Assembly: GCF_017876675.1 (NCBI RefSeq)
Contig: NZ_JAGIOI010000001.1
Location: 1,178,001 to 1,242,000 of the forward strand
Length of the DNA: 64,000 nt
Reading direction: 5' to 3'
Source of the DNA: Arthrobacter stackebrandtii
Lineage (GTDB): Bacteria; Actinomycetota; Actinomycetes; Actinomycetales; Micrococcaceae
The notes under the pieces are model-generated. The model made no database searches. It saw nothing but the letters and a program-made list of their open reading frames with translations, and was not told where the DNA came from. Numbering within the stretch: position 1 is the stretch's first letter; every line of letters starts with the position of its first letter. Made by a program: the position numbers and the translations under genes. This document shows, piece by piece, positions 25,919 through 36,037 of the stretch.

Positions 25919-28738
25919 TTACCCCGTGTTGCGCAGGCCGGCGGCCACACCGTTGATGGTGATCAGCATGGCGCGTTGCAGGCGTTCGTCGACCTCGCTC
26001 GCAGTGATGTCTGCCTCGCGGACGCGGCGCAGCAGTTCCACCTGCAGGTAGGAGATGGGATCCAGGTACTGGTCGCGGACGTTCAGGGAACGCTTGAGCA
26101 GCGGCTGGTTGTCCAGCAGCTCCGTTTCGCCGGTGAGGAGCTGGATTTCAGCCACGGTGAGGTCGTACTCGGCGCGGATCGTGGCGAACAGGTGCTGCAG
26201 TTCGGCGGGCACCAGGGTGGCCACGTAGTGTGCGGCAATGGCCATGTCCGTCTTGGCCAGGGTCATTTCAACGTTGGAGATGGTGGAGGAGAAGAAGTGC
26301 CAGTTGGCCAGCATCTCCTTCAGTTCGGCCTCGCGGCCTGCCTCGCGGGCCGCCTTCAGGCCGGAGCCGACACCGAACCAGCCGGGCACGATCTGCCGTG
26401 ACTGGGTCCAGCCGAACACCCACGGGATGGCGCGCAGGCCGCCCAGGCCGGCGCCGGAGTCGGGGCGCTTGGACGGGCGTGAGCCGATGTTCAGCGACCC
26501 CAGCTGCTCCACCGGCGTGGAGGCCAGGAAGTAGGCGGGCAGGTCCTCGTGGTCGATCAGGGTCCGGTAGCTGCCGAACGCGGCATCCGACATGACTTCC
26601 ATGATCTCGCCGAAGCGGCCCAGGTCGTCCTCGGAGTGGCGCGGCGCCTGGTGCAGCGCTGAGCCCTGCATCACGGCCGCGAGTGAGAGTTCAAGGTTTT
26701 CGCGGGCCAGTTCCGGCAGGGAGTACTTGTCGGAGATGACCTCGCCCTGTTCGGTGAACTTGATGGCACCTTCCAGGACGCCGTTCGGCTGGGCCATGAT
26801 GGCGTCGTAGGTGGGCCCGCCGCCGCGGCCCACGGAGCCGCCGCGGCCGTGGAACATGCGCACGTTGACACCGTGCTTGACGGCGACGTCGCGCAGCTTG
26901 CGCTGGGTCTTGTGGATCTCCCACTGCGAAGTCAGCACGCCGGATTCCTTGTTGGAGTCCGAGTAGCCGAGCATGATTTCCTGCACGTTGCCGCGCAGGC
27001 GCACCAGTTCGCGGTAGGCCGGGTCGGAGAGCAGCTGGTCCACGATCTCGGCGGAGGCGCGCAGCTCGTCAACGGTTTCCAGCAGCGGGGCGAAGCCGAT
27101 CTTGGCGTAGCGGTTTTCGCCCGTGAGCTGGACGAGGCCGGCCTCTCGGGCCAGCACGGCGGGGGCCAGGACGTCGTCGGCGCCGCGCGTCATGGAGATG
27201 ATGTAGGTTTCCACCACGTCCGGACCGTAGGTGCGCAGGGCGCGGCGCACCACACGGAAGACGTCGTAGGTGCCGTTCGCTGCGCCGTCGAGCTTGATGG
27301 GGTGGCCGGAGAGCGGACGGTGGCTGGCCAGCTCGGTGCTCAAGACGGCCATGCGCTCGGCGCGGTCCAGCTCCGCGTACGGCTTGCCCAGTTCGCCCAC
27401 ACGGTCCACCAACTGGCCGACGGCGTCGTGGTGGTGGTCGGCGTGCTCGCGGATGTCCAGCGTGGCCAGGTGCAGGCCGAAAGAGGAAATGGCCCGGCGC
27501 ACCGAGGCGAGCGCGCCGTCGGCCACCAGTGCGGCCGAGTTGTTGCGCAGGGAGTTTTCGAGCAGGCCCAGGTCCGCCAGCAGTTCGGCGGTGGTGCTGT
27601 AGTCGCGGCCGGGCTCGTGGTAGGCATCCGCAGCCACGCGCTTTTGCGTGTTGATGAGCTTGGCCTTGATGCAGGTCAGCTTCAGGCGGTAGGGCTCGTC
27701 GGCATTGAGCTCAAGGACGCGGGGGTCGATGTGCGGCAGGTTGAGCAGGTCCGCCACGATGGAGTCAGTCAGCGCCTCGTCCGCGCCGTACAGCGCAATC
27801 GAGTTGGAGAGGATGCTGAGCAGCTCGTCAATCAGGGCCAGGGAGATCTTGACGGCGTTCTGGTTCTGCAGGATCAGGACCTCGCGCGTGACGTCGGAGG
27901 TGACGTTCGGGTTGCCGTCGCGGTCCCCGCCGATCCAGGAGCCGAAGCGCAGCGGTGCGGCGTCGGCCGGCAGGGTGACGCCGTGCTCGCCGAGAAGGTC
28001 GCTGAGCTCGGTCAGGACCTCAGGCATGGCGTCGGTGAGGATGTTGCGCAGGTAATAGATGGCGTTGCGGGCCTCATCCATGGGGGTGGGGCTGACCTTG
28101 CGCAGCTCGTCCGTCTGCCACATCTGGTCGATGATTTCCGCCAGGGCGCGGTCCTGCCGGGCGCGGGTGGTGGTGCCCTCGTCGGACGGTGTGGCCAGGA
28201 TGTCGGAGAGCTTTCGGATCTTGTCCAGCACGGACCGGCGCGATGCCTCGGTGGGGTGGGCGGTGAAAATGGGGCGGACGTCGAGTTCGTTGACCACCTT
28301 TTGCAGCGCCTCGGTGCCGGCCTGTTCGGCAATCTCAGACACAGCCTTCGCCAGCCAGCCGTCTTTTTCGGCGCGGCTGCGCAGGCTGCGCACGCGGTGC
28401 ACCTGCTCAGCGGCGTTGGCCAGGTGGAAGTAGAACGCAAAGGCGCGCACCAGGTCGGTTGCCTGCTCAAGCGGCAGGGAGGCGAGGACCTCGCGGACCT
28501 GCTCTGCGACGTCGTTGGCGCTCCACGGGCCGGTGCCGGTTTCGCCGCGGGCGGCTTCCTTCGATTCCTTGGTCAGCAGGCGGACCTGTTCCACCATGGC
28601 CAGCAGTTCGGGGCCGTGCTGGCGGACCAGTGATTCACCCAGCAGGGTGCTGACGCGGCGCACATCACGGCGCAAATCGGTGTCCTGCTGCGGATCCTGC
28701 GCGGCGTCCTGGGGTGTTGTGGGCAAGTCTGAGCTCAT
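25919..28738 (-). CDS. ppc: Phosphoenolpyruvate carboxylase
   Basis: 939 aa, full length for the bacterial enzyme. The first active-site signature [13 protein letters not shown] holds the catalytic His at ~161; the others are [10 protein letters not shown] and [14 protein letters not shown]. The protein ends in the canonical RNTG. It makes oxaloacetate from PEP and bicarbonate to refill the TCA cycle in the cytosol. The start at 28738 has AAGGACG upstream. It is monocistronic. The opposite strand carries a long open frame, which is a codon-bias shadow and not a gene. Confidence 0.97.
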   Translation of the reverse strand: MSSDLPTTPQDAAQDPQQDTDLRRDVRRVSTLLGESLVRQHGPELLAMVEQVRLLTKESKEAARGETGTGPWSANDVAEQVREVLASLPLEQATDLVRAFAFYFHLANAAEQVHRVRSLRSRAEKDGWLAKAVSEIAEQAGTEALQKVVNELDVRPIFTAHPTEASRRSVLDKIRKLSDILATPSDEGTTTRARQDRALAEIIDQMWQTDELRKVSPTPMDEARNAIYYLRNILTDAMPEVLTELSDLLGEHGVTLPADAAPLRFGSWIGGDRDGNPNVTSDVTREVLILQNQNAVKISLALIDELLSILSNSIALYGADEALTDSIVADLLNLPHIDPRVLELNADEPYRLKLTCIKAKLINTQKRVAADAYHEPGRDYSTTAELLADLGLLENSLRNNSAALVADGALASVRRAISSFGLHLATLDIREHADHHHDAVGQLVDRVGELGKPYAELDRAERMAVLSTELASHRPLSGHPIKLDGAANGTYDVFRVVRRALRTYGPDVVETYIISMTRGADDVLAPAVLAREAGLVQLTGENRYAKIGFAPLLETVDELRASAEIVDQLLSDPAYRELVRLRGNVQEIMLGYSDSNKESGVLTSQWEIHKTQRKLRDVAVKHGVNVRMFHGRGGSVGRGGGPTYDAIMAQPNGVLEGAIKFTEQGEVISDKYSLPELARENLELSLAAVMQGSALHQAPRHSEDDLGRFGEIMEVMSDAAFGSYRTLIDHEDLPAYFLASTPVEQLGSLNIGSRPSKRPDSGAGLGGLRAIPWVFGWTQSRQIVPGWFGVGSGLKAAREAGREAELKEMLANWHFFSSTISNVEMTLAKTDMAIAAHYVATLVPAELQHLFATIRAEYDLTVAEIQLLTGETELLDNQPLLKRSLNVRDQYLDPISYLQVELLRRVREADITASEVDERLQRAMLITINGVAAGLRNTG

Positions 28739-28930
28739 GAGTCAGCGTCCTTACGGTCTGTGAATCTGGGGTGCTCGTATGCGGCATTGAATACGGTTGG
28801 GCCCAAGACAGGGCCTCTAGGATCCTACTTTGCGCAGGCGATCGGCGGCGAATCTGTCTCACATGATGACGACGCTGCAGCCTGCGCTGCCATCCATGCC
28901 CGACGGCGGGGCGCGCCCGGGTGCCCGGCG

Positions 28931-29509
28931 CTACCCGGCGGCGTACAGCGCGTGGACCTGTTGCCAGCAGGGGTGGAAATCGTCCCACCAGTGCTGCCAG
29001 TCAACGCTTTTGCCCTGCAGCGCCTCCTGCAGGTGGTCCAGGTGGACGTGCCAGCCCGCCAGTTGCATGGCCACCACCTCAGCCGGCACCTCAATGGTGT
29101 TGCGGAACGTCATCACGGTGCCGCCGCCGTCGGGCTCCAGCTCGATCCGGATCCGCCCGTGCATGGCGTTGGAAATTTCCAGCAGCCGGGGTGCGTCGGC
29201 CTCTATGACGCGTCCGTACCACCAGTCGGTCTCGATCCCGTGGCCTTCGTCCTTGACGTTGAGCCATTTCAGGTCGAAGGAGGAGCCGGTCTTGGCCATC
29301 CCCCGCGTCCGGGCCCACCACATTTCCGTCTTGTCCGGATCGGTGAACATGGCCCAGACGTCCCCGGGTGCGGCGTCGTAGCGGCGGGTGAAGACCAGCT
29401 CCGTCCGTTCCTTGTCCACGGCGGTGAAGGCCCCCTGGGGGAAGCGGGTCATGTCCTTGTTCAGGCCTGCATTGTTTGCGCCTGGTGAATTTGCTGCGTT
29501 TGTTGCCAT
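28931..29509 (-). CDS. SRPBCC/AHSA1-domain protein
   Basis: 192 aa. The START-like fold spans ~30-170 with RYDAAPGDVWAMFTDPDK and the ending LAGWHVHLDHLQEAL, typical of the AHSA1-like 'activator of Hsp90 ATPase' group in bacteria. Function is generally unknown; small hydrophobic ligand binding is assumed. It is divergent from the DUF1684 gene, with about 130 bp between. Confidence 0.8.
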   Translation of the reverse strand: MATNAANSPGANNAGLNKDMTRFPQGAFTAVDKERTELVFTRRYDAAPGDVWAMFTDPDKTEMWWARTRGMAKTGSSFDLKWLNVKDEGHGIETDWWYGRVIEADAPRLLEISNAMHGRIRIELEPDGGGTVMTFRNTIEVPAEVVAMQLAGWHVHLDHLQEALQGKSVDWQHWWDDFHPCWQQVHALYAAG

Positions 29510-29643
29510 GGGCCCATTGTTTCATCACCATGGCACCGACGTACCGCGCAGCCGCGGTTGGCGGACCCGCGGCTGGCGGCGGAATACGTTCGCGCCTCCG
29601 CCCGTTGTGGCAGGCAGTGGACCACCCGCCTCAAAGGAGCAGC

Positions 29644-30450
29644 ATGAGCACCAGCACCGCCGAACTCGACCGCCTGACCCAGCGCTGGGACTGTTTCCGC
29701 ACGGGCCGCAACGCCGCCCTGGCCGCACCGCACGGCTGGCTGTCGCTCACCTCGTTCCACTGGCTCCCCGCCGCCCCGTCCGCACTTCCCGGCGTCCCTG
29801 GTCTCTGGTCCTTTGACGGCACGACGGCGTACCTCACCGCCGCTGCGGAGGACGACCTTTCGATGGTCTCCAGCGGGCAGCCTGTTCTGGGGACCGTCAC
29901 GGCTGAGTTGTCGGACGAGGAGTCGCTGATGTGGGTCGCGTCCGGCTCCATGGTGGTGGAGCTGGGCATGCGCGCCAACCGCTACATGGTCCGCACCCGC
30001 GACGCACAGTCACCCACCCTGGCGTCCTTCTCCGGGGTCCCCGCGTTTGACTACGATCCAGCCATGGTCGTCACCGGTTCCTTCACGCCGTTTGACGCAC
30101 CGCGGCCCACACCCATTGCCACGGCAAGCCCCGAGGTCCCCGGGGTGGCCGTGCTGGCGGGCGAGGTGTCCTTCGAACTCGACGGCATCCCGTACACACT
30201 GGCCGCCGAGGAAGGTGCGCTCGGCTCGCTGGTCATCACCTTCCACGACGCCAGCAATGATGTGTCGTCCTCGCACTGGCGCATGCTGGAGCTGACGAAT
30301 CCGCGCCCCGACGGCTCCGTGGCGGTCGACTTCAACAGGGCCATCAACTACCCCAGCGCCTTCACAGATTTTGGCACCTGCCCGGCGCCCGTGCCCGGCA
30401 ACACGCTGCCCGTGGCCATCGAGGCCGGCGAGCGCGACCCGCGGAAGTAG
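29644..30450 (+). CDS. DUF1684-family protein
   Basis: 268 aa from ATG 29644 with AAAGGAG upstream; a longer frame starting at 29476 lacks an RBS. The opening WDCFRTGRNAALAAPHGWLS and the ending NRAINYPSAFTDFGTCPAPV are diagnostic of DUF1684. No signal peptide and no known activity. Downstream lies a convergent region full of short inverted repeats. Confidence 0.83.
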   Translation: MSTSTAELDRLTQRWDCFRTGRNAALAAPHGWLSLTSFHWLPAAPSALPGVPGLWSFDGTTAYLTAAAEDDLSMVSSGQPVLGTVTAELSDEESLMWVASGSMVVELGMRANRYMVRTRDAQSPTLASFSGVPAFDYDPAMVVTGSFTPFDAPRPTPIATASPEVPGVAVLAGEVSFELDGIPYTLAAEEGALGSLVITFHDASNDVSSSHWRMLELTNPRPDGSVAVDFNRAINYPSAFTDFGTCPAPVPGNTLPVAIEAGERDPRK

Positions 30451-30536
30451 GGACCGCCCGGCCCCGCACCCATCCCCGCCCCAGGTCCAGCGCGACATTC
30501 CTCGTGCGCCGCACCTGCACGGGGTTCCACTGCTCC

Positions 30537-30768
30537 TGCGCACGGTCAAGTCCTCATGGTGCGCAGTTCCTGGAGTTGCGCACGGTTCATGAAGCACGGT
30601 GCGCAGGAGTAGTGAAGCTCGACGGCGCCCGGCCCACCCGAGGCGGGTTGGCCGCCGTCGGACATGGCAGACCGGCGCACAAGTGCACTGTTCTGCGCAG
30701 CGTCCCGCGCCCACCTGGCGCACAACACTGTTCTGCGCCACGCCGGCACCTAACCCTGCGCAGAACAG
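30537..30768. repeat. Intergenic cluster of TGCGCAC/GTGCGCA repeats
   Basis: Between the convergent DUF1684 and acyl-CoA dehydrogenase genes (347 bp without a gene). TGCGCAC/TGCGCAG words occur at 30537, 30560, 30577 and 30600, giving two 40-bp units. Further on, CTGTTCTGCGCAG (30688-30700), a second CACTGTTCTGCGC (30726-30738) and the complement CTGCGCAGAACAG (30756-30768) form direct and inverted copies. Confidence 0.65.
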
Positions 30769-30797
30769 CACGCTTGCACCGGATTCGTCCGGAGATC

Positions 30798-31997
30798 TCA
30801 CACGATCGCGGAGATGCCTGTGACCGCCCGGCCTGCAATGAGCGTGTTGATCTCGTGCGAGCCCTCGTAGGTGTAGATGGCCTCTGCGTCGGCGAACACC
30901 TTCGCCATGCCAAAGTCAGAGACAATGCCGTTGCCGCCCAGGATGGAGCGGCCCAGCGCCACGGTCCTGCGCATGGCCGCCGTGGTGTGTGCCTTGGCAA
31001 GGGCAACCTGCCCCATCGCCGGGCCGTCCGGGGAGGCATCCTGCAGCCCGGCGATCCGCACCATCATGGCCAGTGATGCGGTGGCGTTGCCGAGCATCTC
31101 CACGAGCTGCGACTGGACCATCTGGAACGATGCGATGGGCCGGCCGAACTGTTGGCGTTCCACCGCATAGGCACGGGCAATGTCAAAGGCGGCCAGTTGC
31201 TGGCCCACAGCCTGCCACGCCACGGAGATGCGAGATCCGCGCAGCAGTCGGTTCGTGTCCTCAAAGGAATCCACCGATGCAATCCGGTCGGCTTCCGGCA
31301 CCCGCACGTCCGTCAGCGTAATGTGCGCGTTCTGCACCGTCCGCAGCGCAATCTTGTTCTCAATCTTCACCCGCTCAACGCCGGGCAGGTTTGCATCCAG
31401 GAAGAAGCCGCGAACTTGCCCGGTTTCGGCGTCCCTGGCCCAGAGCAGCATCCGCTCGCAGAATGTCCCGTTGCCAATCCAGCGCTTGGCGCCGTTGAGC
31501 ACCCAGTGGGTGCCGCCGTCGTCCTCCACCTTCAGCGCGGTGGCGGCCATGCCCCCAGCGACGTCGGAACCGTGGTCCGGCTCGGTCAGGGCGAAGGCGC
31601 CGGTGGTCCGCAGCGCCACGGCGTCGGCGAGCATCCGCGCCTGCTGGTCCGGGGAGCCGAAGTCGATGAGCGCCTGGACGAAGAGGTCGTGGTGGACCAG
31701 GAAGAACGTGGCGAGGGACGTGTCCGCCCGGGTCATCTCCGCGACCACGAGCCCCGTGAAGAGGTGGCTGTAGCTGCGGCGGTCGGGGGCGGCAAGGTCC
31801 AGGGCGGCGATCTTGGGCAGGAGGTGGGCCGGGAACTCGGCGTCGTTCCACCAGCCCACTGCATGCGGGGCCACCTCCTCCGCCAGGAAGACGCGCAGCT
31901 GGGCCAGCTTCGCAGCCTCCTCCGCACTCAGCAGCGCCTCGAAGTCGTAGAAGTCGGCGGCCGGCAGCTCCGCCGCCCCTGCGGCAAGGGGGCTCAC
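30798..31997 (-). CDS. Acyl-CoA dehydrogenase (glutaryl-CoA dehydrogenase-like)
   Basis: 399 aa. The FAD-binding signature [16 protein letters not shown] lies near residue 130, and catalytic Glu is in [18 protein letters not shown] near the C-terminus, the pattern of the glutaryl-CoA and medium/short-chain group. It oxidises an acyl-CoA at the alpha-beta bond, passing electrons to ETF. It overlaps the SDR gene by 4 bp and is translated after it, so the two likely act in one acyl-CoA pathway. The substrate is not determinable. Confidence 0.88.
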   Translation of the reverse strand: MSPLAAGAAELPAADFYDFEALLSAEEAAKLAQLRVFLAEEVAPHAVGWWNDAEFPAHLLPKIAALDLAAPDRRSYSHLFTGLVVAEMTRADTSLATFFLVHHDLFVQALIDFGSPDQQARMLADAVALRTTGAFALTEPDHGSDVAGGMAATALKVEDDGGTHWVLNGAKRWIGNGTFCERMLLWARDAETGQVRGFFLDANLPGVERVKIENKIALRTVQNAHITLTDVRVPEADRIASVDSFEDTNRLLRGSRISVAWQAVGQQLAAFDIARAYAVERQQFGRPIASFQMVQSQLVEMLGNATASLAMMVRIAGLQDASPDGPAMGQVALAKAHTTAAMRRTVALGRSILGGNGIVSDFGMAKVFADAEAIYTYEGSHEINTLIAGRAVTGISAIV

Positions 31998-32779
31998 TTG
32001 GGTGCCATCCGAATGGCGCCGTCGAGCCTGATCGTTTCCCCGTTGAGCATGGCGTTGGCAACGATGTGCTCCACGAGCGCGGCATACTCGGCGGGCTTGC
32101 CCAGGCGGGAAGGGTGCGGGACCTGCTGGCCGAGGGAATCCTGCGCGGCCTGCGGCAGCCCCGCCAGCATGGGCGTCTCAAAGATGCCGGGCGCAATGGT
32201 CATGACCCGGATCTGCGAGCGCGCCAGCTCCCGCGCCACCGGCAGTGTCATGGCCGCCACGGCGCCCTTCGACGCCGCATACGCCGGCTGCCCGATCTGC
32301 CCGTCAAACGCCGCAACCGACGCCGTGTTCACAATGACCCCGCGCTCCGGGCCAAACTCGCCGGCGAGGGGTTCGGCGGCAGCCATCGCCTCGGCGCACA
32401 GGCGCAGCACGTTGAAGGTGCCCACCAGGTTGATCTGGACGACGCGGCTGAACTGCTCCAGCGGCAGCACGCCCTCGCGTCCCAGCACCTTGCCGGGGGT
32501 GGCGACGCCGGCACAGTTCACCACGACCCGCAGCGTTCCAAGCTCCGCGGCGGCGGCAATCGCGGTGCGCACCTGCCCTTCGTCGGTGACGTCGGCGGCC
32601 GCAAACACTGCCCGCTCCCCCAACTCCGCGGCCAGGGCATTGCCGGCCTCCGCGGCATGCGGCAGGTCAACCAGCACGACGGCGGCTCCCGCACCATGCA
32701 GGCGCCTCGCCGTCGCTGCGCCAAGGCCCGAGGCACCGCCGGTGATGAGTGCGACGGTTCCGTTGGACGAAATTTCCAT
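31994..32779 (-). CDS. SDR-family dehydrogenase (3-hydroxyacyl-CoA dehydrogenase type 2-like)
   Basis: 261 aa, standard SDR length. The NAD loop is [10 protein letters not shown] (~13-22), the NAG motif is NCAG at ~88-91, catalytic Ser is in NTASV, and the Tyr167/Lys171 pair is in YAASK. The sequence best fits the HSD17B10-type 3-hydroxyacyl-CoA dehydrogenases. Its stop overlaps the acyl-CoA dehydrogenase start by 4 bp, supporting a shared beta-oxidation-type role. Confidence 0.87.
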   Translation of the reverse strand: MEISSNGTVALITGGASGLGAATARRLHGAGAAVVLVDLPHAAEAGNALAAELGERAVFAAADVTDEGQVRTAIAAAAELGTLRVVVNCAGVATPGKVLGREGVLPLEQFSRVVQINLVGTFNVLRLCAEAMAAAEPLAGEFGPERGVIVNTASVAAFDGQIGQPAYAASKGAVAAMTLPVARELARSQIRVMTIAPGIFETPMLAGLPQAAQDSLGQQVPHPSRLGKPAEYAALVEHIVANAMLNGETIRLDGAIRMAPK

Positions 32780-32946
32780 GGTTCCTCCTCGTTGAGGTCC
32801 GCCCCGGCCGAAAACAGGGACGAAAAGAAAATGTTGCGTTAATGCATACTAACTGAATAAGGTCCCCGTTGGCCCCCTCCCGCCGCGCCGGCACACAGGC
32901 ATCCGGCCCCACATGCGCCGGCTTCCCGGCCGGTACGCTTGGGCTT

Positions 32947-33996
32947 ATGACAGGCGAGTCCCACCATCCCGCAGCACCCGCCGGCTGGGCAGCCCACGCC
33001 GAGAATGCTGCCGCGGAGGTCAACAGAATGTTCGGGCACCGCCTCATGGGCCTGCCCGGCACATGGATCGGCGCCATTGCCAGCCCCGCCACGCAGCGTC
33101 CCGTGCCGTGGTCGGAATGGCATTACTGGTGGCAGTCGCACTATCTCGACGCCATCATCGACACCGGATTCCAAGGCCTGGAACGCGGAGACAGGACGGG
33201 CGCCCGCCGCGAACTGCGACGGGCCCGGGCACTGCTTCGCGGCATCCTCATCCGCAATTTCGGCCGCTTCCCCAACTTCTACTTTGACGACATGGCCTGG
33301 CTGGCGCTCGCAGCCGGACGGCTCAACAACCTCTCGCTGCGGCTGGCGGCCCGCCCTGCACGCCTGTCCGCCTTCGCCGCGGGGACACTGACCCGCCAGC
33401 TCCACGCCGCCCATGACAACGTGCTGGGCGGCGGCCTCTACTGGTCCCGCAAGCGCGACTTCAAGAACACCCCCGTCAACGGCCCGGCCGCACTTCACTT
33501 TGCCAGGACCGGCGACACCGGCACCGCCGCCGCCATCACGGACTGGCTGCGCCGGGAACTGTTCAGCCCCGAACTTGGCCTGTACATCGACGGCGTCCAC
33601 CCGGCGGCCACCACCCCGGCCACACCCAACGGCCGAAACACGGAACACACCATCTACACGTACAACCAGGGCCCCATCCTTGCCGCCCTGCTGGAATTGG
33701 GCCGCCCGCAGGACCTTGCGCAGGCAGCCGCCCTGATCGATGCCGTCGAGGTGCAGCTGGCAACCCCCGGCAACGGCATCCGCCTGGAGCCGGGCGGCGA
33801 CGGCAGCCTGTTCACCGGCATCCTGTGCCGCTACCTCGCCCTTGCCGCGCACGACGCAAGGCTGCCCGCCCATAGCAGGGACACGGCGTCGCGCCTCATC
33901 CAGGACACCGCCCGGCAGGTCCTCGGCCAGCAGCCACAACAGCTCTCGGCCGCCGTCCAGCGCTGGATGGTCTTCTCGGCTGCCGCCTCACTTTAG
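32947..33996 (+). CDS. Glycoside hydrolase family 76-like protein
   Basis: 349 aa from ATG 32947 (in-frame codons upstream give a low-complexity tail and no RBS is clear for either). An (alpha/alpha) barrel is suggested by HYWWQSHYLDAIIDTGFQ and FYFDDMAWLALA near residue 115, with the double Asp that is catalytic in alpha-1,6-mannanases. GRNTEHTIYTYNQGPILAAL is also typical. There is no signal peptide, unlike secreted mannanases, so a cytoplasmic role would be unusual. It is divergent from the SDR/acyl-CoA dehydrogenase pair. Confidence 0.8.
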   Translation: MTGESHHPAAPAGWAAHAENAAAEVNRMFGHRLMGLPGTWIGAIASPATQRPVPWSEWHYWWQSHYLDAIIDTGFQGLERGDRTGARRELRRARALLRGILIRNFGRFPNFYFDDMAWLALAAGRLNNLSLRLAARPARLSAFAAGTLTRQLHAAHDNVLGGGLYWSRKRDFKNTPVNGPAALHFARTGDTGTAAAITDWLRRELFSPELGLYIDGVHPAATTPATPNGRNTEHTIYTYNQGPILAALLELGRPQDLAQAAALIDAVEVQLATPGNGIRLEPGGDGSLFTGILCRYLALAAHDARLPAHSRDTASRLIQDTARQVLGQQPQQLSAAVQRWMVFSAAASL

Positions 33997-34038
33997 GCAC
34001 GACGGCGCCCGGCCGGCGGCAGGTGCCCCGCCGCCGGA

Positions 34039-35277
34039 TCAGCGGGTGGCAGCGCCAGCTGCCAGTTCCGTCCGCGCCGAGTGCGCTGCAGCGAGGGCCT
34101 GGTCGAGATCGGCCATCAGGTCGGCCGGGGATTCCAGGCCGATGGACAGCCGGACAAGGTTCGCGGACGGCCTGGCCTCGGGTGCGACGGGGCGGTGGGT
34201 CAGTGCGGCGGGGTGCTGGATGAGCGAGTCCACGCCTCCCAGGGACACGGCGTGCGTGAATAGCCGGACGCCGGACGTCAACGCCTTGGCCGCCTCGAAA
34301 CCGCCGTGCAGGCTGATGGAGACCATGGCGCCGGGGCCGGACATCTGGTGCTGCAGCAGCCCCTTCGGGTCGCCGTCAAGGCCCGGGAAGTGGACCTTTT
34401 CCACCGCCGGATGGTTCGCCAGCCATGCTGCAACTTGTTGGGCGCCTTCCTGCTGGGCCCGGACACGCACGGGCAGCGTGGCCAGCCCGCGGTGCAGGAG
34501 GTATGCGCCTAGCGGGTGGAGGATGGCGCCGGTGATGGCGCGGACGCGGCGCAGGGACTCGGCCGTCTCCTCGCTGCAGGCGATGATCCCGCCGACGGCG
34601 TCGCCGTGGCCGCCAATGTACTTGGTGGCGCTGTGCAGCGACATGGCTGCCCCGAGGCTGATGGGGTTTTGCAGCACCGGTGTGGCGAAGGTGTTGTCTA
34701 CCAGGACCGGGACGCCGTCGGATTGCGCAACGACGTGGCGGATGTCCACCAGGTCCAGGGTGGGGTTGGCCGGTGTTTCCAGGATGACCAGCACAGTGGT
34801 GTCGCGGATGGCGGCGGCCACCCCGTCCTCGTCGCAAAACGTGGTTTCCACCCCGAGCAGTCCCGAGTCCAGCAGGTGGTCGGTGCCTCCGTAGAGCGGG
34901 CGCACGGCCACGATGTGGGGCAGGGCGCCGTTGCCCGCACCGGCCCGCGCCGACCCCTTGCCGGCCAGGATCGCAGCCGTCACGGCAGCCATGCCCGAGG
35001 CGAAGGCCACGGCGGCCTCCGCCTTTTCCAGCACCGCGAGGCCGGCCTCAAAGCGGGCGACCGTGGGATTCCACAACCGCGCGTATACGTTCCCGCCCCC
35101 GGGCAGCGGGTGCCCGCCGGTGGCCATGGACTCGTAGGAGTCCCCGCCATGGTCAATGTCCGGCAGCGGGTTCGTGGTGGACAAGTCAAGGGGCAGGGCG
35201 TGGACGCCCAGTGCCGTCAAGTCGTCCCGCCCCGCATGGACGGCCTGGGACTCGAGGTTCATAAATTCAGCAGTCAT
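34039..35277 (-). CDS. PLP-dependent trans-sulfuration family enzyme (cystathionine gamma-synthase/lyase type)
   Basis: 412 aa from ATG 35277. The PLP Lys is at ~219 in HSATKYIGGHGD, with the cofactor Asp at ~194 in VLVDNTFATPVLQ. The family fold and YGGTDHLL (LYGGT) fit cystathionine gamma-synthase/lyase. The Cys of methionine gamma-lyase is replaced by Gly at the LYGxT position, arguing against that activity. It is divergent from an Lrp/AsnC gene, an arrangement like mdeR-mdeA of Pseudomonas, so the substrate may be a sulfur amino acid. The exact reaction is uncertain. Confidence 0.82.
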   Translation of the reverse strand: MTAEFMNLESQAVHAGRDDLTALGVHALPLDLSTTNPLPDIDHGGDSYESMATGGHPLPGGGNVYARLWNPTVARFEAGLAVLEKAEAAVAFASGMAAVTAAILAGKGSARAGAGNGALPHIVAVRPLYGGTDHLLDSGLLGVETTFCDEDGVAAAIRDTTVLVILETPANPTLDLVDIRHVVAQSDGVPVLVDNTFATPVLQNPISLGAAMSLHSATKYIGGHGDAVGGIIACSEETAESLRRVRAITGAILHPLGAYLLHRGLATLPVRVRAQQEGAQQVAAWLANHPAVEKVHFPGLDGDPKGLLQHQMSGPGAMVSISLHGGFEAAKALTSGVRLFTHAVSLGGVDSLIQHPAALTHRPVAPEARPSANLVRLSIGLESPADLMADLDQALAAAHSARTELAAGAATR

Positions 35278-35390
35278 GCCCCAACCATGAACGAAAATGC
35301 AATGAATGGCTAGATAGTTGGGCGAAAGGCCCATAGAATCGGCCCAATCAGCATTTTTCACCACCATAAGGCAATGAGACGGGTGTCACC

Positions 35391-35882
35391 TTGGAGAAAA
35401 AGCAACGGGCGGCAGCCGCACCGGCGGGGCTGGACCACACCGACCTGGCCATCCTCCGCGCCCTCACCGCAGACGGCGGCCTGACCAACAAGGCCGTCGC
35501 ATCGCACCTGGGCCTGGCCGAGTCCACCTGCGCGAACCGCCTGCGCCTCATGCGCAACTCCGGCGTCATCATCGGCAACCGCATCACACTGAACCTGGCC
35601 GCCCTGGGCTTCCCCATCCAGGCCGTCATCAAGGTCCGGCTCGGCAGCCACAACGCCGAACACGTCAATGCCCTCTACACCGCGCTGACCCAGGTCCCCG
35701 GTGTCATCCACGCATTCCATGTGGCCGGCGAGGACGACTTCCACCTCCACGTCGCGGTGGAGAGCCCGGAGGCCCTGCGCGACCTCGTCCTCAAGCACGT
35801 CACCGTCAACCGAGTGGTCCGCCAGACCGAAACCCAGCTGATCTTCGAGGCCCGCGACGGTGTGGGCGTCCTGGCCAACTAG
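35391..35882 (+). CDS. Lrp/AsnC-family transcriptional regulator
   Basis: 163 aa from TTG 35391; no ATG or GTG is available in this frame nearby, and the HTH starts soon after ([20 protein letters not shown]). The C-terminal RAM ligand-binding domain covers ~80-155. It is divergent from the PLP enzyme gene with a 113-bp gap, so it probably controls that gene in response to an amino acid. Confidence 0.87.
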   Translation: MEKKQRAAAAPAGLDHTDLAILRALTADGGLTNKAVASHLGLAESTCANRLRLMRNSGVIIGNRITLNLAALGFPIQAVIKVRLGSHNAEHVNALYTALTQVPGVIHAFHVAGEDDFHLHVAVESPEALRDLVLKHVTVNRVVRQTETQLIFEARDGVGVLAN

Positions 35883-35917
35883 GAGACTCCGGTCACAAAA
35901 CTTTCTCCTGCCATTTC

Positions 35918-35944
35918 CAATCCGTGCCGGGAACGGCTCCGAAG
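35918..35944 (+). promoter_or_regulatory. SigK-like promoter upstream of the fasciclin gene
   Basis: CAATCC (35918-35923), 15 bp, CCGAAG (35939-35944), within GGCTCCGAAGTAC. The same two boxes with the same spacing precede the molybdopterin oxidoreductase at 38285. It resembles the CCATCC/CCGAAT type reported for mycobacterial SigK. It lies 94 bp before the fasciclin start. Confidence 0.65.
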
Positions 35945-36037
35945 TACTCCCTGACAGCCCAAACCGGCGTCGCATTTGCGGCAACGGTCTGGGAAGCGAA
36001 ACGGAATCCTTCCGCTTTCACACTAGGGAGAATCATC

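Noticed and set aside
26849-28633. Long open frame on the plus strand opposite ppc
   Set aside because: A codon-bias shadow of the certain ppc gene; the translation is low-complexity Gly/Val/Ala/Gln with no family match.
30451-30797. Small gene in the DUF1684/acyl-CoA dehydrogenase gap
   Set aside because: Open frames there are short, lack RBS, and are explained by the TGCGCAC repeats.
32839-33939. 366-codon minus-strand frame opposite the GH76 gene
   Set aside because: Antisense shadow; no recognisable domain, while the plus strand has GH76 motifs.
34039-35277. Methionine gamma-lyase (mdeA)
   Set aside because: The diagnostic Cys in LYGCT is Gly (LYGGT), so the symbol is not justified.
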